DNA of 64,000 bases, taken from positions 123,614-187,613 of the forward strand of contig JAJFUB010000013.1 in the NCBI GenBank assembly GCA_021372615.1, written 5' to 3'. The position numbers and the translations under genes are program-made. The notes beneath the pieces are model-generated. The model was not told where the DNA came from, made no database searches, and saw only the letters and a list, made by a program, of their open reading frames with translations. Source of the stretch: a bacterium (GTDB lineage: Bacteria; Armatimonadota; Zipacnadia; Zipacnadales; UBA11051). Shown one piece after another: positions 27,018 to 36,253 of the stretch (the stretch's first letter is position 1; every line of letters begins with the position of its first letter).

Positions 27018-28565
27018 ATGGCTGATAGGACCATTGGCGGTTGCGAGATTACCCGTGAGATTGGCCGCGGCGGCATGGGTGTCGTTTACGAGGCCCAGCA
27101 GTTGTCGCCACGTCGCACTGTGGCGCTCAAGATACTGCCCCCGGAATGGGCGCGTGTCCCGCAGATTGCGCGACGGTTCGAGAACGAAGCCAGCCGCATG
27201 GCCGCTCTGGAAGAGCATGCCGGCATTGCCACCGTCTACCTGGCCGGCGATGATCAGGGCGTGCCTTACATTGCGATGCAATATCTGCCTGGTGGTGATC
27301 TCGGCCAGCGCCTGCTGCAGGGCTGGCGGCCGAGCCTGCCAGAGATCGTAGCGGTGATCGCCGAGGTGGCCGAGGCCCTGGACTTCGCGCATCAGCGGGG
27401 CGTAATCCACCGCGACATCAAGCCGGCGAACATCATGCTCGATGCGGTCGGGCGTCCGGTCGTGACCGACTTCGGCATCGCGCGCGCCGTGGACGAGATC
27501 GGCGCCACGATGACGGGCAGCGCGGCCATGACTCCCGAGTACGCCTCTCCTGAGCAGATCAAAGGCAACCCCCTCGACGGCCGCTCGGACCTGTACTCGC
27601 TGGGGGTAGTGCTCTACCAGTTGGTCTGCGGGCAGCCGCCCTTCCAGGCGCCCACCGCCATGGCGCTGGCTCTAAAGCACATCAGCGAGCCGCCCCCCTC
27701 GCCGCGCGTGTGCTGCCCCAATCTGCCAGTGATACTTGAGGAGATCATCCTGCGCTGCCTGGCCAAGGAGCCTCACCAGCGCTTCGCAACCGGTCAGGCA
27801 CTGGCGCAGGCACTACGATTGGTCAGCCTGCCAGCGCCGGCGGTGTCATTGCATACTCCGACGCCCGCGCCGGTGGTGGTACCTGTACCCCCGCCACCTC
27901 CCCCACAAGCCCGGTCGACTCCTGCCGTGGTCCCGCCGCCAGTTGCTCCTCCCCGCGCTGCCCCGGCTCCGGCCGCGGCGCCGGCGCCGCCGACGGTGGT
28001 GCCACCCATGGCCCCGCCGCCGGCTGCGGCGGATACGCCGGCGGTGTCCGCCATGCCGGAGACCGTGGTCGTGCCCAAGCAGAGTGAGCAATCGCCATCG
28101 GCAGAAGAGACCGGACGACGTCCCCGGGCGCGTCGCCCGTGGGTATATGTCTGCATAGCGATTGTCTGCCTCGGCGCGCTGGGAGCTGGCGCCGTCGCTC
28201 TGAAGGGCCGGCTGACGCCGCCTCCGACGCCCGCTCAGACCGCGCCTCAGACGTCTGCGAAACCAGAGGGTACCGCGCCCACCAAGGGCCAAGGCACGCT
28301 CGGGGAGACCGAGACGCAGCCGGGTGCGACGAAGACACCTGTCACCAGCCCGCCGGCTGCGGCGCCGACAGCAAAGCCGTCCGCTGGGAAGGCTCCTGCT
28401 CAAGAGCCGGCGCCGAAGAGCTCCGTCGCGCGTCGCCCGCGGGCTGCCGGATCCCGCCGCACCGGGTCGCGTCACACCGGGTCGCGTCACACCGGATCGC
28501 GTCACACCGGATCGCGCACCGGCCCAAGTGGCGGGTCAGGCGGCGGCGAACCTGGCTTTCACTGA
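27018..28565 (+). CDS. Ser/Thr protein kinase K7 with low-complexity tails
   Basis: The ATG at 27018 (MADRTIGGCEITREIG) matches sister kinases; the open frame reaches back to 26829 across the ankyrin gene end. The 515-aa product has a kinase domain (1-270, HRDIKPANIM, DFGIARA, MTPEYASPEQ), a very Pro/Ala/Val-rich linker (275-370), one membrane helix (about 377-398) and a short ectodomain. That ectodomain is only Pro/Thr/Lys/Ala low-complexity sequence ending in SRHTG repeats and a Gly-rich tail. Unlike the other kinases it has no folded sensor, so it may bind polymers by charge or act downstream of another kinase. Confidence 0.93.
   Translation: MADRTIGGCEITREIGRGGMGVVYEAQQLSPRRTVALKILPPEWARVPQIARRFENEASRMAALEEHAGIATVYLAGDDQGVPYIAMQYLPGGDLGQRLLQGWRPSLPEIVAVIAEVAEALDFAHQRGVIHRDIKPANIMLDAVGRPVVTDFGIARAVDEIGATMTGSAAMTPEYASPEQIKGNPLDGRSDLYSLGVVLYQLVCGQPPFQAPTAMALALKHISEPPPSPRVCCPNLPVILEEIILRCLAKEPHQRFATGQALAQALRLVSLPAPAVSLHTPTPAPVVVPVPPPPPPQARSTPAVVPPPVAPPRAAPAPAAAPAPPTVVPPMAPPPAAADTPAVSAMPETVVVPKQSEQSPSAEETGRRPRARRPWVYVCIAIVCLGALGAGAVALKGRLTPPPTPAQTAPQTSAKPEGTAPTKGQGTLGETETQPGATKTPVTSPPAAAPTAKPSAGKAPAQEPAPKSSVARRPRAAGSRRTGSRHTGSRHTGSRHTGSRTGPSGGSGGGEPGFH
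28467..28511 (+). repeat. Tandem 15-bp repeat in K7 tail
   Basis: Three consecutive 15-bp units (TCGCGTCACACCGGR, encoding SRHTG) plus a partial fourth unit lie in frame at the 3' end of K7. Copy number can change without disturbing the reading frame, so the tail length may vary among strains. Confidence 0.9.
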
Positions 28566-28667
28566 CGGACGTCGGCATTCGCCGTCGTGCCGCTCTGCTC
28601 GTGCGAACAAGCGAAAGTGAGATGACTCTCAGCAGTGACCTCTACGCACACGAGCCGGCCATTCACT

Positions 28668-30890
28668 ATGATGCGACTAGCCTTGGTAATGTCCTACCTT
28701 GTGCTGGCCGGAGCGGGATGGGCACAGCAGGCCGACCGGGAAGCGCTGCGTCTTCTGAATCAGTCCGACCAACTGTGGAAGGCGGGCCAATTGGACGAGG
28801 CGATGAGACTTGCCCGCCAGGTCGTGTCACTGAAGTGCTGCGCCCGATATAGGGCCATGAGCTATGAGTACCAGGCCGACATCCTGGAGAAGAGGGGCAA
28901 CCAGCAGGAAGCCCTGGACTGCTACCGACAGTCCCAGGCCCTGTTCGATCAAGCCTATGCCGACGCCACCGCCGCCAACGATGACGAGAAGCAATGCAAG
29001 GTCCTGAGATGGCAAGTCGGCAACATTGTCCGCATGCTTCAGATCGGGTTGCCAGGCGATGAGGCAAGACGGTGCTACGCATCAGCCAGACAATACGTAC
29101 GGCTCTCTCAGCCGATGACCAAGCCTGTCGATGCCAAGCGCGAGTTGGAGGATGCAGCCCGGGCAATCGAGCAGCTCTGGTCCGCCATGCCCTCCCACTA
29201 CGCAGATGTGCTCACTTCCGCGCGGCGCCTGTACGACGCGCAGTCCTACCAGGAGGCGATCACTGTACTGGAGCCGTGGGCCTCGCCCCCTCAGGCTCCG
29301 GATCAGGCCACCGACCTGGATGTCGCGGAAGGGTGTTGCCTGCGCGCCCTGTGCCTTTGCCAGATCGCCATCAAAGAGCCGGACGACACCCGCACCGAAG
29401 GTATGGTCAAGCAGGCGCAAGATCTGCTGCTCTACACGACGGCGTGCCCGGCGTCGCAGAAGCAGGAGGCGCAGCAGGTCCTCGCGCTGACTACCGAGCG
29501 CCTGGGCGAGCGGGTGTGGAAGGCGGCGCTGGACCGAGCCTGGCAGGCGCATGACCAGGGGGCGGTTGATGAGTGCCGCGAGGCGTTGGCCGCCTGGGTG
29601 GCCTCGAGTCAGCGACCCAGGGGCATGTCTGAGGCGCAGGCCGGCGAGGGACTCAACCTCATGGCATGGTGCTTGTGCCGCGAGGCCGCTGAGGCCACTA
29701 ACCAGGCGAGCTTTGAGGACAGACTCAGGCAGGCGCGAGCCCTCATGGATCGCGGCCTCCAAGGCTCCGACAGGAGCAGGCAGTTGGCTGCTACCGCGCT
29801 CGCAGATGCCTCCGAGAATCGCTACGCGACTGCCCTCCGCGACGGGAGGACCCAGTACGACGCCAAGGCGTACGCCGAGTGTCTTGCCACCTTGCAACCC
29901 TGGATGAATCCTGGGGCGCTACCACTGGGGGCAACCGAACGCCAGAATGCCGAAGCTTTCAGTCTGCGCGGTCTGTCACTATGTCACCTATCGCTGACCA
30001 GCGGGGATGACGTCGTCAGCAAGCAGATGATTGACGACGCCAAACGATACTTCGGCTCGACCCACCGACTGCCGCGCGAGCAGAGAGAGGAAGGAGTCTC
30101 CGCCCTCGCCGTCGCGCTGGCCGATCTGGGGAAGAAGCAGTTCGCCCGACAGCAATACGCGTCGGCCTATCTCAACCTGAAGGAGTCGTGCGACTTGCTA
30201 GACAGTCGGGATCTGCGTTTCATGCTCGGGGAGTGTCACCGGCTGGACCCGGACAGCGCGAAGGCCTACCTGGGCCCCGCCTTCCTGCGCGACTGCATCT
30301 TCACCTACCAGCACCTCCTGCAGCAGGCGCCGGACAGCGAGGAAGGGCGAGGCAGTGCCCAGCGGCTGCCCGGGGTCATCCAGCGGTGCAATCAGACCGC
30401 GCTGATGCAACTCGATCCTGAACAGTGGGGGACCCCGGTGAACGAGATCGAGCGCCGGCTGCGCACCTCCCTCGTCGATGCGTACGGCACCTGGTGGCTG
30501 CCCGAGGGCGCTGTCGAGGGGGGAGGCCGGACCGGATTTCTCTTCGACTCGGTCATCGAGGCGACGACCGGTGCCGATGCAGCCAGACTGGCGAGAGAGC
30601 GGGGCGATGTATGGCTGGTGCAGGTCAGCACGCCGAAGACGGAGGCCGATGCGGCGGGTGTGATCGTTCGGGTTGCCTTCACCACCGAGGTCCAGCGGGT
30701 GGATGGCACAGAGACTCACCTCGCCGCCTCGATTCAGATGACCTATAAGGCAGATCGGACGACCCGGCGGGACCTTGCAGGCGCCTATGCCGCCGACCTG
30801 CTGAGGCAACTGCGCGAGCGATTTCTCACCGACCTCGCGCACCATGTGCCCACTATGCTGGGCGCTGCCGCGCCGGCGGAAGAGCCGTGA
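28668..30890 (+). CDS. Secreted TPR-like repeat protein
   Basis: The start at 28668 gives a clean signal peptide (MMRLALVMSYLVLAGAGWA); GTG 28635 and ATG 28671 are alternatives, and no strong ribosome site distinguishes them. The mature protein (about 720 aa) is mostly helical. Three long repeats of about 120 residues share the pattern Y-D-x-x-x-Y-x-E-x-x-x-x-L-x-P-W, then a Cys-rich helix (LRALCLCQIA, LMAWCLCREA, LRGLSLCHLS), as in TPR/SEL1-type arrays. The last 180 residues form a separate alpha/beta domain (LVDAYGTWWLPEG onwards). No enzyme motif is visible. It sits between K7 and K8 in the same direction. Confidence 0.82.
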   Translation: MMRLALVMSYLVLAGAGWAQQADREALRLLNQSDQLWKAGQLDEAMRLARQVVSLKCCARYRAMSYEYQADILEKRGNQQEALDCYRQSQALFDQAYADATAANDDEKQCKVLRWQVGNIVRMLQIGLPGDEARRCYASARQYVRLSQPMTKPVDAKRELEDAARAIEQLWSAMPSHYADVLTSARRLYDAQSYQEAITVLEPWASPPQAPDQATDLDVAEGCCLRALCLCQIAIKEPDDTRTEGMVKQAQDLLLYTTACPASQKQEAQQVLALTTERLGERVWKAALDRAWQAHDQGAVDECREALAAWVASSQRPRGMSEAQAGEGLNLMAWCLCREAAEATNQASFEDRLRQARALMDRGLQGSDRSRQLAATALADASENRYATALRDGRTQYDAKAYAECLATLQPWMNPGALPLGATERQNAEAFSLRGLSLCHLSLTSGDDVVSKQMIDDAKRYFGSTHRLPREQREEGVSALAVALADLGKKQFARQQYASAYLNLKESCDLLDSRDLRFMLGECHRLDPDSAKAYLGPAFLRDCIFTYQHLLQQAPDSEEGRGSAQRLPGVIQRCNQTALMQLDPEQWGTPVNEIERRLRTSLVDAYGTWWLPEGAVEGGGRTGFLFDSVIEATTGADAARLARERGDVWLVQVSTPKTEADAAGVIVRVAFTTEVQRVDGTETHLAASIQMTYKADRTTRRDLAGAYAADLLRQLRERFLTDLAHHVPTMLGAAAPAEEP

Positions 30891-30989
30891 CAGGCACGCG
30901 CATGGCATCTGAGCGGCCCGCGCAGGGGAGTTGTCGGGCAAGGGTGTTCAGTCCATGGCGACAGGCAGTTCTGAGAGAAGGCTCATGGC

Positions 30990-32903
30990 ATGATCGGCAC
31001 TACCATCGGTGGCTTCGAGATTGTGCGAGAGATCGGTCGCGGCGGCATGGGCGTGGTGTACGAGGCCCGGCAGGTTTCACCACGCCGCACCGTTGCACTC
31101 AAGGTGCTGCCTCCGGAACTGACTCACGTGCCCCAGGTGGCGCGGCGGTTTGAGGGTGAGGCGAACCGCATGGCCGCACTGGAACAGCACCCCGGCGTTG
31201 CCACGGTCTACGCGGCGGGCGAAGAGAACGGCGTCTCCTATTTCGCGATGCAGTTTCTGGCTGGCGGCGACCTCGCCCAGCGTCTCGCGCAGGGCTGGCG
31301 GCCCAGCTCTGCAGAGACCGTTGAGATCATCGCCCAAGTGGCCGAGGCATTGAATTTCGCACACGACCACGGGGTCGTGCATCGTGACGTCAAGCCGGCC
31401 AATGTGATGTTCAACGCCACGGGACATCCGGTCATGACGGACTTCGGGATCGCCGTGGCCGCCGATGAGATGCGGGCGACGGTGACCGGCACCGCGGCGA
31501 TGACGCCGGAGTATGCCTCGCCGGAGCAGATCAAGGGCAACCCGGTGGATGGCAGGTCTGACCTGTACTCCCTGGGCGTCATGCTCTACCAGATGCTGTG
31601 CGGGCAACTGCCCTTCGAGGCCCCGACGACTATGGCTGTGGCGCTCAAACACATTAGCGAGCCGCCGCCACCGCCGCGGGCGCTGTGTCCAACGCTCCCG
31701 GTCGCGTTGGAGACGATCATTCTGCGATGCCTGGCCAAGGAGCCTCACGAACGGTTTGCGACGGGACAGGACCTGGCACGGGCGCTGCGTTCCGCGGACC
31801 TGCGGCCGTCGGGGCCAGCGACGTATGTGCAGCCGTGGGCGGAACCGGCCCCCACCATCGTCGGGACGTCTATCGGCAATGGGGTCTCCCCGGGACCAGT
31901 CGCAGGACCGCGTGCCCGCAGGCAGCCGTACTGGGCGCTGACGGCTCTGGCCATAGCCGGAGTGGTGGTCCTCGGCGCCGGTCTGTTCAGCGTGTTTGGG
32001 TTCGTGGACGTGCCGGATTGTGCGAACCAGACACCGGAGGAGGCTTCGAGTGCGCTCTCGGCGGCGGGACTGCCGGTGGGCGCCAGATCCGAGCAGAATC
32101 ATCCGACCATCACGAAGGGCAAAGTCTGCGGGCTGAACCCTGTCGCCGGCAGTCGCGTGATGCGCGGGACCACGATCGCGCTGCTCATCAGCAGCGGTCC
32201 GAAGCAGGTGGATGTGCCCGCACTTCGCGGCCGGACCGAAACGGAGGCCCGCACGATGGTGCAGCAGGCCGAACTATTGATCGAGGTCGACCCACAGCGC
32301 CAGTACAGCGAAGACATTGGCGCGGGGCTGGTCTGCCTGCAGCAGGAGTCGCCAGGGCGGCGCGTCGATGCCGGGAGTACGATACACGTGGGGATCAGCC
32401 GGGGACCGAAGCCAAGGGTGCCGGACGTGGTGGGGCGGACAATGGTCGAGGCGAGGCAGACGCTGTCGAATGCCGGCTTTGGAGCGACCGTCACCAGAGA
32501 TGAATATGACAACGCATCCCCGGGGACGGTGATTCGGCAAGATCCCTCAGCAGGCGTGGGAGGTGTTCCCGGGACGGCAGTCAGTCTGGTGGTTAGCAAG
32601 GGATCGGCGCCAATCCCGCCGCCCCCGCCGCCCACTTCAGGCGTCACAGGTGTCTGGCGGCGGACCCTTCTCAATGGCAGACGGTGCACCACGGTGGACG
32701 TCTGGGTAATCAGCAACGACGGAACAGCGGTCTACACGGAAGGGCGGACTCGCGAGGTACATCGCTGGCATCTGGAAGGTCCGGGTGTCATTGCATTTGA
32801 GACGGCATCATACTATGTCAGCTTTGGCGGCAACACGATGACCTGGAGCACGAAGTGGAGCAAATCCGGCAAGTCCCTCACCACCACTTTCGTACGCCAG
32901 TGA
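30990..32903 (+). CDS. Ser/Thr protein kinase K8 with three PASTA domains
   Basis: A 637-aa protein with GAAGG upstream of ATG 30990. The kinase domain (1-270) has GRGGMG, Lys38, HRDVKPANVM, DFGIAVA and MTPEYASPEQ. A membrane helix lies at about 312-333. Three PASTA units follow (about 336-405, 406-475, 476-542; QVDVPALRGRTETEA and RVPDVVGRTMVEA are typical starts). A C-terminal beta-rich domain (about 553-637, GVWRRTLLNG ... SLTTTFVRQ) resembles lipocalin-like stress domains. PASTA kinases of the PknB/PrkC type sense muropeptides or lipid II. The neighbour downstream is a NodB-type deacetylase, 14 bp away. Confidence 0.95.
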   Translation: MIGTTIGGFEIVREIGRGGMGVVYEARQVSPRRTVALKVLPPELTHVPQVARRFEGEANRMAALEQHPGVATVYAAGEENGVSYFAMQFLAGGDLAQRLAQGWRPSSAETVEIIAQVAEALNFAHDHGVVHRDVKPANVMFNATGHPVMTDFGIAVAADEMRATVTGTAAMTPEYASPEQIKGNPVDGRSDLYSLGVMLYQMLCGQLPFEAPTTMAVALKHISEPPPPPRALCPTLPVALETIILRCLAKEPHERFATGQDLARALRSADLRPSGPATYVQPWAEPAPTIVGTSIGNGVSPGPVAGPRARRQPYWALTALAIAGVVVLGAGLFSVFGFVDVPDCANQTPEEASSALSAAGLPVGARSEQNHPTITKGKVCGLNPVAGSRVMRGTTIALLISSGPKQVDVPALRGRTETEARTMVQQAELLIEVDPQRQYSEDIGAGLVCLQQESPGRRVDAGSTIHVGISRGPKPRVPDVVGRTMVEARQTLSNAGFGATVTRDEYDNASPGTVIRQDPSAGVGGVPGTAVSLVVSKGSAPIPPPPPPTSGVTGVWRRTLLNGRRCTTVDVWVISNDGTAVYTEGRTREVHRWHLEGPGVIAFETASYYVSFGGNTMTWSTKWSKSGKSLTTTFVRQ

Positions 32904-32917
32904 CACCGGAGAACGAA

Positions 32918-33640
32918 ATGCGTCTACTGCTTCCCACCGCGTGCGTAGCGGCATTCATGGTAACGACCGGCGTGGTGGTCGCGGATCCCAAGCTACCTGC
33001 GCGGCCACAGCACACGAGCTACTCGGTCCTCAAGCGTGTGCCGACGACACAGAAGGCCGTCGCGCTTACCATCGATCTGGGTAATACCGCCAGCCGTTAC
33101 TCCTTCGGCCAGGTTTACGGATGGGTCACCCAACATGATCTGAAGGTCACGTGGTTCGTCACCGGCTGGTTCATCGAGCACTACCCGGACCTTGTCCTCA
33201 AGCTAGCTCAGAGCGGACAGGAGTTGGGCAACCACACCAACACCCACCCCTCCTGCCCGAAGCTGTCGCCGTCCCAGTTCAAGCAGGAGTTGCTGACGGT
33301 CGAGACGATGCTGGGCAGACAGGACCTGAGGATTACGCCTCCGAAGTACTTCCGCCCGCCTTACGGTGACACTAGCAGCAGTGTTGTGGACACCGCGCAG
33401 AGCCTGGGTTATCGGACCGTGATGTGGAGCGCGACCAGTGAGGACTATGACCTTCACTCCGATCCGCGGGAGGACGCTCAAGATATATTGGACCATACCA
33501 AGCCCGGCACAATCATCCTTTGTCATTCCACGCTCGTCTCTGCGAAGGTGATACCACAAGTCGTGCTGGCCCTGCAGGCGAAAGGCTATCTGGTGGTGTC
33601 GTTGGGCAAGCTGGTGCGAATGGCGCGAGCTAAGCAGTAA
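32918..33640 (+). CDS. Secreted NodB-type polysaccharide deacetylase
   Basis: The ATG at 32918 follows CCGGAGAACGAA and opens a signal peptide (1-22, ending VVVA); the frame is open from 32855. The 240-aa product contains NodB motifs: TIDLGNT (motif 1), GNHTNTHPSC with the two zinc His (motif 2), FRPPYGD (motif 3), ATSEDYD (motif 4) and ILCHST (motif 5). Such enzymes remove acetyl groups from peptidoglycan or other aminosugar polymers. Motif 1 is normally TFDDG: the first Asp is kept but the second, a metal ligand, is Leu here. It is between K8 and K9 (gaps of 14 and 15 bp). Confidence 0.88.
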   Translation: MRLLLPTACVAAFMVTTGVVVADPKLPARPQHTSYSVLKRVPTTQKAVALTIDLGNTASRYSFGQVYGWVTQHDLKVTWFVTGWFIEHYPDLVLKLAQSGQELGNHTNTHPSCPKLSPSQFKQELLTVETMLGRQDLRITPPKYFRPPYGDTSSSVVDTAQSLGYRTVMWSATSEDYDLHSDPREDAQDILDHTKPGTIILCHSTLVSAKVIPQVVLALQAKGYLVVSLGKLVRMARAKQ

Positions 33641-33655
33641 CGGGAGGACCAATTC

Positions 33656-35107
33656 ATGCTCGGTGAGGCCATCGGCGGTTTTCGGATCATCCGCGAGTTG
33701 GGGCGCGGGGGGATGGGCATCGTCTATGAGGCGGAGCAGCGCTCGCCGCGCCGCCACGTGGCGCTGAAGGTGCTGCCCCCGGAGTTGGCCCACAATTCTG
33801 GCGTGGCGGCGCGCTTCCGTGAAGAAGCCAACCGTATGGCGCAACTCGATGGGCATCCCAACATCGCCACCGTATACGCGGCAGGAGAGGAAGACGGCAC
33901 CGCGTACTTCGCCATGCAGGTGCTGACCGGGGGCGATCTTGAGCAAAGGATGCATCGCGAGGGGCGGCTGGAGCAGAAGGAGGCTGCGGAGATCGCCGCC
34001 AACGTGGCCGACGCTCTGGATCACGCCCACCGGCAAGGCATCATCCACCGCGACATCAAGCCCGCCAACATCATGTTCAACGCCCAGGGCGAACCAGTGG
34101 TGACGGACTTTGGGATTGCCAAGGCGGCGGACGAAGTCCGCATGACACTGACGGGGATGTCGGTGTGCACGCCGGAGTATGCGTCCCCGGAACAGGTCAA
34201 AGGCAACCCGGTAGATGGACGGTCCGACCTCTACTCGCTGGGGGTGGTGCTGTATCGGATGGTCTGCGGGCGGCCCCTGTTTGACTGCGCCAACCCGATG
34301 ACGTGGGCCCTGAAGCACATCAGCGAAGCCCCCCAACCGCCGGGCGTCTGGTGCCCACAACTCAATGCGCAGTTGCAGGCGATCATTCTGAAGTGCCTGC
34401 AGAAGGAACCGAGTGACCGGTTCGCCAACGGAGCCGAGATGGCGCGAGCGCTCCATAGCATCGATTGGGCGGGTGCTTGTGCGCCCGCTGTGGCGCTGGC
34501 CCCCACCGTCGCCGTCGCTACGCCTGCAGTCGCGGTGACAGCGGTAGACACAATCTGGCGCGGAGTGTACATCCCCATCCGTTGGCAGCAGCTAATCGCT
34601 GCGGCCGGTCTGATCTGCCTCGTCGTTGGCATTACCCTGGTGTTGAGCAGGCCCAAACCTGTTGCCGTCTCACGGTTGGTGCCGCCGGTATCTCAGCCTC
34701 AACCACCACCGTTGCCGCAGCCCCCTCCTGCCGACGACGAACAGACGATTCGGACCATGCAGGAAAGATGGCGCTCGTCATGGGTCAACCACGACCTTGA
34801 CGGACACATTTCGTGCTTCTGGCCGGATGCCAACATCGATGGCACGTCGCGAGACAGCTATCGCGTCTATCAGCAGAAGGAATTCATTCGTCAGCCAACA
34901 ATGGAAGTCACTATCAGCAACTTGAGCATCAGGCCCAGTGCCACCGGCGATACCGCAACTGCGACCTTCGTCCAGCATTTCCGTGGCACTGGCCCACGCT
35001 CCCAATATGAGAGCGAAGGCAACGTGACACACACCTGGAGCAAGCGCAATGGGGAATGGCGGATCAGTCGTGAAGATTTCTCCAAGATCTCATCACATGG
35101 ACACTAG
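33656..35107 (+). CDS. Ser/Thr protein kinase K9 with NTF2-like ectodomain
   Basis: A 483-aa protein. The kinase domain (1-270) belongs with K1-K3 by its start (IGGFRIIRELGRGGMGIVYEAEQ pattern) and has HRDIKPANIM, DFGIAKA and CTPEYASPEQ. A membrane helix (about 306-327) and a Pro-rich linker lead to an NTF2-like domain (about 360-478; TIRTMQERWRSSWVNHD ... NGEWRISREDF). The 3' end overlaps the M28 peptidase start by 11 bp. Confidence 0.95.
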   Translation: MLGEAIGGFRIIRELGRGGMGIVYEAEQRSPRRHVALKVLPPELAHNSGVAARFREEANRMAQLDGHPNIATVYAAGEEDGTAYFAMQVLTGGDLEQRMHREGRLEQKEAAEIAANVADALDHAHRQGIIHRDIKPANIMFNAQGEPVVTDFGIAKAADEVRMTLTGMSVCTPEYASPEQVKGNPVDGRSDLYSLGVVLYRMVCGRPLFDCANPMTWALKHISEAPQPPGVWCPQLNAQLQAIILKCLQKEPSDRFANGAEMARALHSIDWAGACAPAVALAPTVAVATPAVAVTAVDTIWRGVYIPIRWQQLIAAAGLICLVVGITLVLSRPKPVAVSRLVPPVSQPQPPPLPQPPPADDEQTIRTMQERWRSSWVNHDLDGHISCFWPDANIDGTSRDSYRVYQQKEFIRQPTMEVTISNLSIRPSATGDTATATFVQHFRGTGPRSQYESEGNVTHTWSKRNGEWRISREDFSKISSHGH

Positions 35108-36161
35108 GTCAATCTGGCAGCGCTATCTCCCAACGGCGCTCTGTGCCATTGGCCTAGGATTGGCGGTATCGGGCCTGTTACTACTGGCTATGCCACCGCC
35201 GCATGCCGGGCGCGCGGCTCTGCCCGCGTCGAGGAAGAGCGTCTCAGCCTCTATCCCCTCCGTACCCCCAGCCGTCACAGTCTCCTCCGGACCGCCTGCC
35301 CCCACGCCAGTGGCAGGGGCGGAAGCGGCCCAGCCGAGCGCAGTTCAGGCCGACTCATCCGCCAGCCAGAGGATGATGGCACACATCAAGTACCTCTCAC
35401 GGACTATCGGGCCCCGCGTCGCCGGCTCGAGGCAGGAACGACAAGCCATCTCATACGTCACATCGCAACTGTCGCAGATGGGATATGCGCCGAAGCGGCA
35501 ACCTGTTGACCTTTGGGCGGATCTCTCTTCGTGCAATGTCATCGCGTCAAGAGTCGGCAACCAGCACCTGATGATTGTCGGGGCACACCTGGACAGTGTT
35601 GCAGGCACCCCTGGCGCGAATGACAATGCTTCGGGAGTGGCAGTGCTACTGGAACTGGCGCGGCACCTCATTCGCCACCAACCGGCGGTAACCGTTCGCC
35701 TGGTGGCCTTCTGTGGCGAGGAAGGTGAGTACCGGAACGGCCATTCAGTGGCGGGAACAGGCCGGCGAGGGTCCGCCGCTTACGTCCAATCTCTGAGCCA
35801 GGATGAACGCCGTCGCCTCATGGCAATGATCAACATAGATATGGTAGGTGCAGGACCGCCCAAGTTAGACGTCGGTGACATGACTGCTTCGGGGGAAGCT
35901 CCTGCTTTGTGTTGCCTGCAATTGGCGCATGAGCTGCATGTACCTGCCGCATTCGACCAGTTCGGCGGCAAGAGCGACTATCGCCCCTTCCACGATGCCG
36001 GCCTTCCGTTCGTCGCAGTGGCGTGGGGAGACGACCCGTCCCATCACACTCCTGCGGACAGTGTGTCCCTCGTTGATCCTGGCAAGTTGGACCAGACGCT
36101 ACGTGTTGTAGCGACATATGTTGGCGATGCAGAGCGACTCCGCTCGGAGGGTCTGTTCTGA
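35097..36161 (+). CDS. Membrane-anchored M28-family aminopeptidase
   Basis: ATG 35097 (MDTRSIWQRY) opens a membrane anchor (10-32) and overlaps the K9 stop by 11 bp; an upstream in-frame start at 35049 would add residues from within K9. The 354-aa product has the full M28 dizinc set: GAHLDS (His164, Asp166), NDNASG (Asp176), GEEGEY (Glu208, Glu209), NIDMVG (Asp248) and SHHTPAD (His317). M28 enzymes are aminopeptidases that act on peptides outside the cytoplasm. The anchor and Ser/Pro linker match the layout of the other wall-facing enzymes in the array. Confidence 0.92.
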   Translation: MDTRSIWQRYLPTALCAIGLGLAVSGLLLLAMPPPHAGRAALPASRKSVSASIPSVPPAVTVSSGPPAPTPVAGAEAAQPSAVQADSSASQRMMAHIKYLSRTIGPRVAGSRQERQAISYVTSQLSQMGYAPKRQPVDLWADLSSCNVIASRVGNQHLMIVGAHLDSVAGTPGANDNASGVAVLLELARHLIRHQPAVTVRLVAFCGEEGEYRNGHSVAGTGRRGSAAYVQSLSQDERRRLMAMINIDMVGAGPPKLDVGDMTASGEAPALCCLQLAHELHVPAAFDQFGGKSDYRPFHDAGLPFVAVAWGDDPSHHTPADSVSLVDPGKLDQTLRVVATYVGDAERLRSEGLF

Positions 36162-36253
36162 GAGATCTGTTGGCTGCAGGACGATCTTTGCCGTTGGAGT
36201 GGCGAGTTGATGCCCGATTGCGAAGATAACCACCGAGCGGAAGAAGAGCGAAC

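Noticed and set aside
11845..35107. Type VI secretion-linked kinase/FHA locus
   Set aside because: Kinase, phosphatase and FHA genes recall T6SS post-translational control, but no Tss structural gene is present in the window.
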